NCBI GenBank assembly: GCA_023525915.1
Contig: CP026657.1
Span: 806,001-870,000, forward strand
DNA length: 64,000 nucleotides
Source of the DNA: Acetispira formosa (nom. nud.)
Lineage (GTDB): Bacteria > Desulfobacterota > Desulfarculia > Adiutricales > Adiutricaceae
Direction: 5' to 3'
The position numbers were made by a program, and so were the translations under genes. Below are positions 7,520 through 15,741 of the stretch, in pieces (the first letter of the stretch is position 1; each line of letters opens with the position of its first letter). Below the pieces are notes generated by a model. The model made no database searches. It saw only the letters and a program-made list of their open reading frames with translations, and was not told the origin of the DNA.

Positions 7520-9415
7520 TTATTTGGGCATGTAATAAGTTTTGCGGAGTTCCATCATGGTGCGATCCGGCATGGAGGACTGAACGCCCTTTTGGCAGAT
7601 GCTCAGGCCCGCCGCCACTTGCGCGTAACGTATGGCCGTATCAATCACATGGCCCTCCGCCAGAGATAAGGCCAAGGCGCTTATGAACGCGTCCGACGCC
7701 CCGGAGGTGTCCACCGGAATCAGGCCCAATTCCTCATAGGCCGCATACCACTTGCTCGTTTCACGCGTGCGGTGGAAACAGCCCTGCTCCGCAAGCGTGA
7801 TTATTACGCCGTCCACTCCCTGCTCCAGGAAATAATCGGCTTGCTCCTCTATGTTTTTGTCCATGCCCGCCAGACGCGCCGCCTCTTTTTGATTTGGCAC
7901 TAAAAGGTGGATTTTTTCTAAAACCTCAGCGGCAATGGTATCAATGCTGCACGGCTTAAAAATCACCCGTGAGCCGTTTCGATGGGCAAAGTCCACCGCC
8001 TGAGTGTAAATGTGACGCGGGAGCTCCGACTGAATAAGACAATAGCGCGAAGAGCGGAAGAGCATTTCATTGCGCTCCAGATGCCGCTTCTCCAGCCGCT
8101 GGTTGGCCCCGTTGTAAACTTCGATAAAACTGTCGCCGTGCGGGTTGACATTAATGTAGGCCTTGCCCGTCTCCACCTGCCGATCCACTGAAATGCCCTT
8201 GGTGTTGACCCCGCCGGCCCGAAGGGTGTTGTAGAGGATTCGGCCGCCCGCGTCGCGGCCGATACGGCCGACCAGCGACACCTCCCCTCCCAGCTTGGCC
8301 ACGCCTATGGCCTGATTGGCCCCCTTGCCGCCCGGAAGAGAAGTCAGGCTGTCGATGAGCACCGTGTCGCCTGAAGACGGCATCAGCGGCACATTCATCA
8401 CCACATCCAAATTCAGCGTACCCACCACCAGAATGTGGGAGGCCGTGCCCGGAGTGTTTTCCGGCCGCGTCACCGACTCGGCCGCCAGTATTGACGGCAG
8501 TTCAGATGTTAAAGGGGCGGCCTTTCTGTCCTCTATCAGCGCGGCCAGAGCCTCCACGCTATTGTCGGCCAGAGCCTGAAAATCCATTTTTACGGTTGTT
8601 AACGGCGGCAGGAACATTTCATTCGGCCCGTCAGTCAGAGCGATGACACTCACTTCATGCGGTATCATCAAATCATGTTCCCAGGCAAACTTGTAGAAGA
8701 GCGCCGCCATGTCCATGTCCGTGCAGATAAGGGCTGTCGCGCCGATCTGCAAAAGCGTCGGCAGCGATTCCGGCGTCACCGCCAGCTTGTGGTCAAAGAC
8801 CATCTCCTGCTCGCTGTAATAACGCTCCATGCTCAGCTTGATCTGGCTGGATTTCCAGCCTTCCTTGTCCGGCGACAAAACGCCAATCCGCCGGTGCCCG
8901 AACCCCTCCAGATATTCCACCGCCAACTGGCCCGCTTTCCGCCAGTCAGCCGCCAGCGAACGCAATTGAGGCCAATCGCCGGAATCAGCATCAATGGCCA
9001 CAGCCGGTACTTTGTTGTCGGTCAGCCACTGCCTTATGGCTCCGTCCAGATCACGATCCAGAAGCAGAACACCATCGGTGGTATCGCTGAGGATTCGCAG
9101 ATGCTTCTCCGTCTCAGCCGCTTCCCCGCCCGGATTTGAAATCACCACTTTGTAGCCGGCCCGCCCCGCCGCCGCCTCCAGACCCCTGATGAGATCCACA
9201 TTTCTTTTTTCCAGCGGCGCCACCAACCCCAAAAGATAATGCCGGGTTCCGGGATTGCGCTTGACGCTGGAATATGGCGTGTAGTGATATTCCTTGGCTA
9301 TTTGAAGAACCTTCAGCTTGGTCTGCTCGGCAATGCTGTCGGCCTTGTTGTTCATGATTTTTGAAACAGTGGAAACACTTACCCCGCTAAGACGGGCTAT
9401 GTCTTTGATACGCAT
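7520..9415 (-). CDS. LacI-type repressor fused to a ribokinase-like (PfkB) domain
   Basis: A 631-residue fusion. Residues 1-55 are a LacI helix-turn-helix (MRIKDIARLSGVSVSTVSKI) with hinge helix; about 60-330 is a periplasmic-binding-protein-like sensor domain; from about residue 345 (ILVVGTLNLD) to the end is a complete PfkB kinase. The kinase has GGKGANQA and the catalytic block DTSGASDAF at 569-577. The catalytic Asp is kept, but the usual GAGD/AAGD glycine is replaced by Ser, so activity is uncertain. It probably represses nucleoside/ribose salvage, with the kinase domain acting as an enzyme or a second sugar sensor. Its promoter region carries a GGAAA/TTTCC palindrome 50 nt before the start. 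It is transcribed toward the transporter operon. Confidence 0.9.
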   Translation of the reverse strand: MRIKDIARLSGVSVSTVSKIMNNKADSIAEQTKLKVLQIAKEYHYTPYSSVKRNPGTRHYLLGLVAPLEKRNVDLIRGLEAAAGRAGYKVVISNPGGEAAETEKHLRILSDTTDGVLLLDRDLDGAIRQWLTDNKVPAVAIDADSGDWPQLRSLAADWRKAGQLAVEYLEGFGHRRIGVLSPDKEGWKSSQIKLSMERYYSEQEMVFDHKLAVTPESLPTLLQIGATALICTDMDMAALFYKFAWEHDLMIPHEVSVIALTDGPNEMFLPPLTTVKMDFQALADNSVEALAALIEDRKAAPLTSELPSILAAESVTRPENTPGTASHILVVGTLNLDVVMNVPLMPSSGDTVLIDSLTSLPGGKGANQAIGVAKLGGEVSLVGRIGRDAGGRILYNTLRAGGVNTKGISVDRQVETGKAYINVNPHGDSFIEVYNGANQRLEKRHLERNEMLFRSSRYCLIQSELPRHIYTQAVDFAHRNGSRVIFKPCSIDTIAAEVLEKIHLLVPNQKEAARLAGMDKNIEEQADYFLEQGVDGVIITLAEQGCFHRTRETSKWYAAYEELGLIPVDTSGASDAFISALALSLAEGHVIDTAIRYAQVAAGLSICQKGVQSSMPDRTMMELRKTYYMPK

Positions 9416-9463
9416 ACTTCATTCGCCCCCTCAATGCACGACCGCGCCCAGGAAACTATTTGA

Positions 9464-9477
9464 GGAAAACTGTTTCC
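9464..9477. promoter_or_regulatory. Candidate operator of the LacI-ribokinase regulator
   Basis: GGAAA-ACTG-TTTCC: two 5 bp inverted arms around a 4 bp centre, about 50 nt upstream of the regulator's start. LacI-family regulators usually bind short palindromes near their own promoters. A further GGAAAC half-site lies at 9451. Motif only; no second copy was found before the transporter operon. Confidence 0.35.
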
Positions 9478-9480
9478 CTG

Positions 9481-10272
9481 CATTCTATTTCATTGTCAGC
9501 CAAATGTCAACAATCAAAATGCCGCAGCCAACTATTATGCATCAAAAATCAGGCCCGGGAAAGTGCGAACAGCCAATCTATTAACAGTTTTCTTAAACAT
9601 ATCCAAACAATAGCTCAACCGGACAACATCGGCCCTAAACAAAACATTTTTAAACTCGCTCTTGATCAATTTTCCAGCAAAAGCAAACGGAGCGTAACAA
9701 CCTCGATCCCGGAAAAATTTTACAACGCTCAATTCAAATTAATATTTTTAATAAATACACTTCACAAACATCCACATAAACAATATAAGCGATATGAAGT
9801 CCAGAGTTCGGACTGGGTTTATGTAAGAACGGAATTGAAGCGGACAGTATACAGTCAGACTTAGACATATCAAATCAAATCGATACGCTCAATTTATATG
9901 TGACAAGACTAAAACAAATAAACAATTAATTCAAATTGATAAGATTTCATTCAAAAGTCTGAAAAAAAAGTGAAAACAAGAAAAAATTATCCTTAAAGCT
10001 AGAGCGTAAACTAAAATTCCAGGACAGTAAAGATTATATGGTAATCCGAATTTTCAAATATATAAATTTATAACATATGCAAACAACATTAATATACCAC
10101 TAGTCCGAACTATCTACAACATTTTCAACTATAAAACCGCAACAAGGGGCTAGACAATTTTGCTAAATTAAAGTATAAAAAAACTCGAGTATGATAAACC
10201 TCACACCTTTGGCACAAAAAACACTGTCACAGATAGTCTGGGATCGTGTGATTTGTTTAATTTGACTATTGA
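9481..10272. other. AT-rich intergenic region with no recognised gene
   Basis: About 790 bases between the divergent LacI-ribokinase and ROK genes, much richer in A+T than either. Reading frames on both strands are short, lack ribosome-binding sites and show no protein features I recognise. It should hold both divergent promoters. The contrast in composition suggests acquired or non-selected DNA. Confidence 0.5.
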
Positions 10273-11472
10273 ATGGCTTCGGGTCTTGTTATGAAAGTTA
10301 AAACCAATGACATTGAGTCCATCCGCCACATAAACACCATAATGGTGCTTAATGAACTTCGCAACAGCGACCATCTTTTGAGCAGACCTAATATAGCTGA
10401 TAATCTTGGTCTGAGCAAGGTGACAATCTCCAACATTGCCCGCGACCTCAACGATCAAAGCCTGACAGAGGATGCCGGGTTCGGGGTACCGGACAGCCGG
10501 GGCGGACGCAAGCCCCTGCTGTTGGCCCTGGATCGAAACACCAAGCGGGTGCTGGGTGCGCGCATCAGCAACTCCACCATTGAAGTGAGCCTCTGCGACA
10601 TCACCGGACGCGACATTCGCAACGTCATCTCCTCGCCCCTGGAGCAAGACTGGCTGCTGGCCACAACTTCAATGGTCAGGGACATCATGGTATACACCAA
10701 CACCTCCAGGGATAACATCATCGGCATGGTGGTGCTGTTCGATGACGACGTGGAAGGTATGGACGGCCCCGACGGGGATGAAGCCGCCAATAAGCTGGCC
10801 AGGCAACTTCAGGAAGCTTTGGGAATAAGGGAAGTTCGCACCTCCAGCTTCACCCGGGCCAGGGCCTTTGCTGAATCCTGGTACAAGACCCAGGCGAGCA
10901 AACGCCGCACCAGCTTTTTCTATGTAGATCTGGGGATGAAACTGGATTGTGTGGCCGTTCGCAAGAGCCTGCTTGATCCATTGCCCTGCGAGTTCGGAGC
11001 CTGCCACATGACGGCCCTGCCCTACGGCGAAAACGGCCAGTGCGTGACGGTTGATTCTCTGTTGAGTGGCCGTGACCTGAAGCGGAAAGCCGAAAAACTC
11101 CTGAATCGTGAAGTCACCCTTGAGCAATTGAGGGTCCTGGCTGAAACCGGTGATGAGCTGGTTCTTGAGTTACTGCGTGAATATGGTTACTGGCTTGGCT
11201 GCGCCCTGGCGCTGGTGGTCAACATGGCCGGTCTTCGTAAAATCATCCTGGGCGGCCCGATAAGCAGCCTGTGGACTTTCTTTGAACTGACCATGTGGAA
11301 AGGCATAGAGGGCCACGTTTCGGAGAACCTAAAGACGGCCATAAAAGTGCAGGTCATTGAAAACAGGTTCTCCAGCGGCATAATAGGCGCGGTGGCCTTG
11401 GGCCTTGACTGGTGGGTCTTCCGAACCGACCTTCTCTATGACGCCATGCCCTCTTCAATCCCCTCAGAATAA
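10273..11472 (+). CDS. ROK-family transcriptional regulator, degenerate
   Basis: A 399-residue protein with the NagC/XylR/Mlc layout: N-terminal winged helix-turn-helix (residues about 20-75, with RPNIADNLGLSKVTISNI and the GGRKPLLLAL link), then a ROK actin-like domain. The sugar/ATP-binding signatures are poor: the DxGxT-type loop is replaced (VDLGMKLDC) and the zinc site CxCGxxGC is reduced to a single cysteine in GENGQCVTV. It therefore probably binds DNA without being a kinase. No good Shine-Dalgarno precedes either ATG 10273 or the in-frame ATG 10291. It diverges from the LacI-ribokinase gene and could control the same sugar or nucleoside genes; this is inferred from location. Confidence 0.82.
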   Translation: MASGLVMKVKTNDIESIRHINTIMVLNELRNSDHLLSRPNIADNLGLSKVTISNIARDLNDQSLTEDAGFGVPDSRGGRKPLLLALDRNTKRVLGARISNSTIEVSLCDITGRDIRNVISSPLEQDWLLATTSMVRDIMVYTNTSRDNIIGMVVLFDDDVEGMDGPDGDEAANKLARQLQEALGIREVRTSSFTRARAFAESWYKTQASKRRTSFFYVDLGMKLDCVAVRKSLLDPLPCEFGACHMTALPYGENGQCVTVDSLLSGRDLKRKAEKLLNREVTLEQLRVLAETGDELVLELLREYGYWLGCALALVVNMAGLRKIILGGPISSLWTFFELTMWKGIEGHVSENLKTAIKVQVIENRFSSGIIGAVALGLDWWVFRTDLLYDAMPSSIPSE

Positions 11473-11531
11473 GGGCCTGACAGGGCGGGAAATCAATTAG
11501 CGCAACCCGCCCTGATTGGAATGAAAAAAGC

Positions 11532-11560
11532 TTGCAATCTGAAAAGAGCAGTGGTATATT
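11532..11560 (+). promoter_or_regulatory. Promoter of tRNA-Glu
   Basis: TTGCAA at 11532-11537 and TATATT at 11555-11560 with a 17 bp spacer, which would start transcription around 11567, eight bases before the mature tRNA. Confidence 0.7.
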
Positions 11561-11574
11561 TGCCAAGTTCATGC

Positions 11575-11650
11575 GGTCCCATCGTCTAGCGGTCCAGGAT
11601 ACCGCCCTCTCACGGCGGGGACACGGGTTCGAGTCCCGTTGGGACTGCCA
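11575..11650 (+). tRNA. tRNA-Glu (anticodon CUC)
   Basis: A 76 nt cloverleaf: acceptor GGTCCCA/TGGGACT with encoded CCA, anticodon stem CCGCC/GGCGG around loop CTCTCAC, T arm ACGGG-TTCGAGT-CCCGT. Bases 34-36 read CTC, decoding GAG. A phage-tail-derived gene starts 220 nt downstream, so the 3' end may have served as an integration site, although no repeated att core is visible. Confidence 0.97.
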
Positions 11651-11680
11651 GTAACAATACACACGTTACATAGCATTTTA

Positions 11681-11718
11681 ACAGCCTCAAAAGTAGCATC
11701 TTTTGAGGCTGTTTTTTT
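11681..11718 (+). terminator. Rho-independent terminator after tRNA-Glu
   Basis: A 13 bp stem ACAGCCTCAAAAG/CTTTTGAGGCTGT with a short loop, followed by seven T residues, 30 nt after the tRNA. Confidence 0.93.
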
Positions 11719-11777
11719 GGCCCAATCAACCGCGCAGCGTCTCAATCCACCAGCCACAGTACCCCATCTGATTATAG

Positions 11778-11870
11778 CCGGACATTTGTCCGGGTCAGGC
11801 AACCCGTTAAAAAAGAGTAAGGTGCTTCTTGTCCGCCAATTCCGGCCGGACTTTTTAAAAGGAGCGCATT
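11778..11870 (+). promoter_or_regulatory. Leader shared with the phage tail-fibre gene at 63532
   Basis: Opens with the palindrome CCGGACATTTGTCCGG and ends in AAAGGAGC just before the ATG. The same blocks in the same order (GGACATTTGTCC, GTCAGG, CCGCCAATTCCGGC, AAAGGAGC) precede the tail-fibre gene on the minus strand at 63624-63533. The two leaders are therefore copies of each other. Confidence 0.75.
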
Positions 11871-12392
11871 ATGTCTGAATCGAAACACGTTCACCACGGT
11901 CCCAATTCCCTCGTCTGGGGAGCCCATCCCTGTGTTGACCAGACCGGCAAGTACAAAATTAAACCCAGCTTGATCGGCTATGAAGACTTGCTGTGCCAGT
12001 TGGCTGAATACCTAGATGACATCGATCAGAGGCTTGGAAGCCAGTCCACCGCAACCGAGCCCGATCATTCCTATGAAGAGCAGTGGACCGGCCGCTGGGA
12101 CCGCACCGACCCCGATGGGCCGAAGAAGATTTATGTTAAAACAATCAATAGTGGGGGATTGCTTGATAATGCACTAAAAACTATTCCTCATAATATCGAC
12201 AGCTTAAAAGAAGTGATTCGCCTTTATGGTAGAGCGGTCAGAGGACCCCAGACGATCGTATTGCCCTGCCCTGATGGAACAGGTGATGCTTCCCTAACCG
12301 TAAATGACGGTAATATACGGATTAATTGCCGCGCGGATTTTACAGGATTCACGAAGAGCCAGGTAACCATTAAGTACACCAAAAACGAATAG
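11871..12392 (+). CDS. Stand-alone phage tail-fibre C-terminal domain protein
   Basis: A 173-residue protein whose C-terminal 110 residues match the end of the collagen-like tail-fibre protein at 62066-63532: both have EQWTGRWDR, KIYV(K/R)T, an IPHNI/LPHNI-S-LK segment, a P-C/A-LP-type core and finish with YTKNE. The N-terminal 60 residues (VWGAHPCVDQTGKYKIKP, then a short helical part) differ from the long protein. This domain probably forms the trimeric tip of a phage fibre; a separate copy next to a tRNA may be a leftover of a second prophage or a spare fibre tip. Strong AAAGGAGC at 6 nt spacing supports the start. Flanking 24 bp direct repeats suggest a cassette. Confidence 0.8.
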   Translation: MSESKHVHHGPNSLVWGAHPCVDQTGKYKIKPSLIGYEDLLCQLAEYLDDIDQRLGSQSTATEPDHSYEEQWTGRWDRTDPDGPKKIYVKTINSGGLLDNALKTIPHNIDSLKEVIRLYGRAVRGPQTIVLPCPDGTGDASLTVNDGNIRINCRADFTGFTKSQVTIKYTKNE

Positions 12393-12412
12393 CCAACGGG
12401 CCACAACCGCTG

Positions 12413-12458
12413 ACAACGCCCCTGATAACCATTATAAACCAGTTATCATGGGCGTTAC
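12413..12458 (+). terminator. Hairpin after the fibre-domain gene
   Basis: AACGCCC and GATAAC pair with GTTATC and GGGCGTT around a 12 nt loop, 20 nt after the stop codon. There is no T tract, so this is a terminator or mRNA 3' stabiliser of moderate confidence. Confidence 0.6.
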
Positions 12459-12498
12459 CATTTAATAAAATCAAAATGTTAATCATCACATAGCGGGC

Positions 12499-12640
12499 TA
12501 AGAACTTGTCCGTAAATAAGGGATCTTGTTCTCTGGCTAGGCGCGAGTGTTTTTAAGTGGAGTAATATATTAATATTTCTAGCATTAAAAAACCAGGAGC
12601 AACAACGCCAGAGGCTTCACTATTTACGGACAAGTTCTTA
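12499..12640. mobile_element. 142 bp MITE with 20 bp terminal inverted repeats
   Basis: Perfect 20 bp ends TAAGAACTTGTCCGTAAATA and its complement enclose about 100 bp without coding capacity. The outermost TA on both sides could be a TA target duplication, as made by IS630/Tc1-mariner transposases, though this cannot be proven without an empty site. It sits between the fibre-domain gene and an AT-rich orphan gene. Confidence 0.8.
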
Positions 12641-12945
12641 ATCCCCTCAACCGAAACCCCGCCTGATTACAGCCGGACATCTCTCATGGCTTGGCCTCCT
12701 TTCCGCCTTGGCATCTTCCGCTTGCGGCCGATAGCCGCCCATATATTTGATGATTAAGGAGCGGAACAGCGGGGGCCTCCCGATTTGCTATATGGTATTA
12801 ATCAATATAAAAGTTTAAAGCTAGTTTTATTTTACATAGTTAACATATATTGTTTTTATTGACCAGCAAATTACCTCATGATACTATAATCAAAAATACG
12901 GCCAACAACTTAATTTTAATCAACTTATTCAGAGAGAGGGCTAAC

Positions 12946-13281
12946 ATGTCTGGTTGTGATTTTGGTTTGTATGATAAGATCAAGAAAAAAATAGGCGGGT
13001 ATTCAGGTGTTTATATTGATTGCACCTGCGTGGCCAGCAAACAGTTAAACAAAGCTATAGCGCACCAGTTCAATCTGAGAATGCACTTTGGTCCGAATGA
13101 GGAAATAGAAGTAGAGTTTGAAAAATCCTTCCGGGATAAAATATCATTCCCTTATACCCGGTTTACATCCAGCCATCAGTCGTTTACAGACATGTACATA
13201 CATGCGAGCGACGATTCTTTTGTCATTTATGACAAAAAGGGCGGATACGCCATATATGTATGGGATTTAGCCAAGTGTTGA
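12946..13281 (+). CDS. Hypothetical protein, AT-rich orphan gene
   Basis: A 111-residue soluble protein I do not recognise. It begins MSGCDFGLYDKIKKKIGGY and has three cysteines, several aromatic-rich strands (YIDCTCVAS, SFVIYDKKGGYAIYVWDL) and no membrane segment or signal peptide. An ATG at 12850 is also in frame, but GAGAGAGGG at 12931-12940 marks the ATG at 12946 as the start. The gene is far richer in A+T than its neighbours and lies between a MITE and a phage-derived cassette, which suggests horizontal acquisition. Its small size and alternating strands would suit an immunity or adaptor protein, but nothing in the sequence shows this. Confidence 0.65.
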   Translation: MSGCDFGLYDKIKKKIGGYSGVYIDCTCVASKQLNKAIAHQFNLRMHFGPNEEIEVEFEKSFRDKISFPYTRFTSSHQSFTDMYIHASDDSFVIYDKKGGYAIYVWDLAKC

Positions 13282-13369
13282 TTCAAGGTCTGAGCGATTC
13301 TATCTAAATAGTTCACAGCTGGAATCCCCCACTCCCCGGGATGGGTGAACTCATCCCATCACGGCGACG

Positions 13370-13401
13370 GCCCGCAAGAGATGACCTTGCGGGCTTTATT
13401 T
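13370..13401 (+). terminator. Rho-independent terminator
   Basis: GCCCGCAAG/CTTGCGGGC stem with a 7 nt loop followed by TTTATTT, 90 nt after the orphan gene. A second small hairpin (GATGGGTGA/TCATCCCATC) precedes it. Confidence 0.88.
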
Positions 13402-13716
13402 ATAGTTGGAGAAATAATTCCGCCACCTCCGTGAATAAAAACCCCCGAGCGTATATGGGTCTAAACAATCCCGGTTTCCGATGGGTTAATTCCGCCCGAA
13501 ATTACAAAACCGACTATGTGCCAGTTAACGAACCTTCATTGTATTGCATATTATAATGCAATCGACTACCATACCTTATTGATTCTGCCAAGTTATACTT
13601 TAGCTGAACCAGCCAGGATACTGCCGCCTAATAGGCCGCAACCCATTCCCGCGCCTCAACGAACCTGTTTGAGGCTGACGGGATCAATGAACGTTACCAA
13701 CAGGAGGAATTCAAAC

Positions 13717-14139
13717 ATGTTCACCCGCAAATCATTGGCCCTGCTGGCCGCCCTGCTACTCGCCCTGACAGCCTTTGGCTGCAACGGAGCCAAACAGCCG
13801 GAAAACGCGCAATCAATGACAGTTCAGTTCACCTGGAACGGCAATGGCGGCTCGCTTTCCAGCCCCAGCCCGCAACTCAACATCGGCAACATTCCCGATG
13901 GAACGGTCAGCTTCAACGTAAAAATGAAGGATCTTGATCGTAAACGCTTTGACCACGGCGGCGGAACGGCGGTCAATGACGGCACTGGCGTCATCCCTGT
14001 CGGCGCGCTGAAAAACTACAAAGGCCCCCAGCCCCCCGCACCGGAAGTTCACACCTACGTTTTCACAGTCTCAGCCATCGATGCCAATGGTCAGGTGATC
14101 GGAACCGGCACGGCCTCCCACAAATACCCTGGCAACTAA
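13717..14139 (+). CDS. Short PEBP/YbhB-like lipoprotein
   Basis: A 140-residue exported protein. The N terminus MFTRKSLALLAALLLALTA followed by FGC is a lipoprotein-type signal with an unusual Phe at -2 of the lipobox. The mature part keeps the outline of the phosphatidylethanolamine-binding protein fold as seen in YbhB/YbcL: SPQLNIGNIPDGTVSFNVKM for the PEBP core with PxG-type loop, DDPD replaced by KDLDRK, and a late HTYVFTVSAIDANG block. At 140 residues it is shorter than usual (about 160-180), with the central GTWVHW-type loop changed. AGGAGGAATTC supports the start. Function of bacterial PEBP proteins is poorly known. It is alone between noncoding stretches. Confidence 0.7.
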   Translation: MFTRKSLALLAALLLALTAFGCNGAKQPENAQSMTVQFTWNGNGGSLSSPSPQLNIGNIPDGTVSFNVKMKDLDRKRFDHGGGTAVNDGTGVIPVGALKNYKGPQPPAPEVHTYVFTVSAIDANGQVIGTGTASHKYPGN

Positions 14140-14284
14140 GCCACACCTACCTCCCCCGGCCCATGCATACCAGCATGAGCCGGGAACTTCTTTTACCCCT
14201 CCCGCCCCAAAAACCGCGCACAGACGATACCCAATCAAACGCCGGCACTGAAGCAACTTCCCGGCCGCGAGAGCTGGGAATGCC

Positions 14285-14345
14285 GACCAAGCCACATCGG
14301 AGAGGATGCGCAAGCATCCGGTGGGTCCAGGGCTAGCCCTGGGTT
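14285..14345. repeat. GGATGC/CCAGGGCT hairpin repeat
   Basis: GGATGC-GCAA-GCATCC followed by CCAGGGCTAGCCCTGG, two back-to-back hairpins. Related copies are at 7463-7515 and 29055-29104. It lies in the 420-base gap between the PEBP-like gene and rubredoxin; the rest of that gap shows no gene. Confidence 0.6.
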
Positions 14346-14560
14346 GCATTCTGATTGGTTCTGGTTTAATATGGTGAAGTATTATTAATGATGTGGCAGT
14401 TGGATTTGTATCATATGGAGAAAACAGATATTTCGCTACATTGGAGATGACTTTTTTATAATCGTCATACTCTTTGTGAATCCCCCCTGCGATTATTAAT
14501 GGCCCAAAGGGCCGAAAAATTGCGAAGCTTCAAGCTTCTTACAACCCTCAGGAGGTTACC

Positions 14561-14719
14561 ATGAAAAAGTATGTTTGCGTAGTTTGCGGCTATGAGTATG
14601 ATCCCGCCCAGGGCGACCCGGACAGCGGCATCGCTCCCGGCACCGCTTTTGAAGATATTCCCGAAGATTGGGTCTGCCCCGTCTGCGGCGCTACCAAAGA
14701 TCAGTTCGAAGCCGTCTGA
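14561..14719 (+). CDS. rub: Rubredoxin
   Basis: A 52-residue one-iron electron carrier. Both iron-binding CxxCG loops are intact: CVVCGYEY at residues 6-13 and CPVCGATK at 39-46, with the conserved aromatic residues (Y4, Y11, Y13, W37). AGGAGGTTACC gives a strong start at 14561, and a strong terminator follows. In anaerobes rubredoxin donates electrons to rubrerythrin and to flavodiiron oxygen reductases. Both partner types are the next two genes, so this is an oxygen and peroxide detoxification locus, although separate promoters look likely. Confidence 0.98.
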   Translation: MKKYVCVVCGYEYDPAQGDPDSGIAPGTAFEDIPEDWVCPVCGATKDQFEAV

Positions 14720-14730
14720 TATCAGGCCAC

Positions 14731-14767
14731 GGCCGGTCATTTCGCAAAATGACCGGCCGGTTTAATT
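14731..14767 (+). terminator. Rho-independent terminator after rubredoxin
   Basis: A 12 bp stem GGCCGGTCATTT/AAATGACCGGCC with loop CGCA, then GGTTTAATTT. It makes rubredoxin a single-gene transcript. Confidence 0.88.
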
Positions 14768-14957
14768 TCCGCCCTCCGCCATATTCACGGCAACCGGACG
14801 GATTTCGGTTCGAAAGATAGGGGAGAAACGATATTATTTATCTGTCTCCCCGTTTTTATCAATATAAGCTCCGCGAGATATCTTTGAGGAGCGGCGTCCA
14901 TTCGCCCGTCCGCGCCCTTGGGGTGCGAGACAGCACGGGCCACCAGGAGAATGAACG

Positions 14958-15455
14958 ATGATTTTTCCCTTCAACGCCGGCGAAGTTTTTAAAATCGCCC
15001 TTAAAATTGAAGACAACGGCCACCTTTTTTATGAAAAGGCGGCGGCCATGCCCTTCCCCGATATGATCAAAGGGCTGTTTCAGGATCTGGGAAAAGAGGA
15101 ATTGAGCCACAAGGCCATTTTCCAGCACCTTCTGGACCAACTGCCCAAGGCTACCACCACCGCCACCGTTTGGGACCCTGATAACGAGCTGGACCAGTAT
15201 CTGAAAATGATGGCCGATCAGCACGTCTTCAACCGCTCGGCGGACCAAATTGAAGCAATGATCAAAACCATCAGCAATCCGGTTGACGCGGTGAAAATGG
15301 CTATGGGCTTTGAAAAAGACACCATCGTTTTCTTCCTGGAGCTGATGGAATCTTCCGACACGGATGAGAGCCGCGCCCAGATTCGCAAGCTGGTGGATGA
15401 AGAACGCAAGCATCTGAAAAAGCTGGCCGACATCCTCCAGAAAATTACGGACTAG
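14958..15455 (+). CDS. Rubrerythrin-type ferritin-like diiron protein without rubredoxin domain
   Basis: A 165-residue four-helix diiron protein. Iron-binding glutamates and histidines can be placed at IEDNGHLFYEKA (residues about 17-28), EELSHKAIF (ExxH, about 46), the EKDTIVFFLELME helix (about 117) and DEERKHLKKL (ExxH near 148). The C-terminal rubredoxin domain of classical rubrerythrin is missing, so it depends on the separate rubredoxin upstream. Proteins of this type reduce hydrogen peroxide in the cytoplasm of anaerobes. AGGAGAATGAACG precedes the ATG. A flavodiiron protein gene follows after 286 bases. Confidence 0.9.
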   Translation: MIFPFNAGEVFKIALKIEDNGHLFYEKAAAMPFPDMIKGLFQDLGKEELSHKAIFQHLLDQLPKATTTATVWDPDNELDQYLKMMADQHVFNRSADQIEAMIKTISNPVDAVKMAMGFEKDTIVFFLELMESSDTDESRAQIRKLVDEERKHLKKLADILQKITD

Positions 15456-15741
15456 TTAAATTTCACGGCATCGACGTTTTGAACGCCGCGGCCGACACAG
15501 CCCCCCGCATAATTAATCCGGGCCCGGCCGATAAGGCCGGGCCCGGAGATCATAGTCTGATGAATGGCTGACGTGAAAAGAATCCGCCACCCAGGCCTTT
15601 ACCGATCACCAATGTTGATAACGGACCGCTCCGGTCGGCAAGCCCAAACACGCGCACGAACTCCGGGGCCAAGCGGCCGGACCAACGGGCGGCCCCCACG
15701 CCAGCCTGCATGAAATTATCCAATAAGGAGACTGATCAATT

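Noticed and set aside
13341-13556. 71-codon frame before the PEBP-like gene
   Set aside because: It covers a rho-independent terminator and has no ribosome-binding site.
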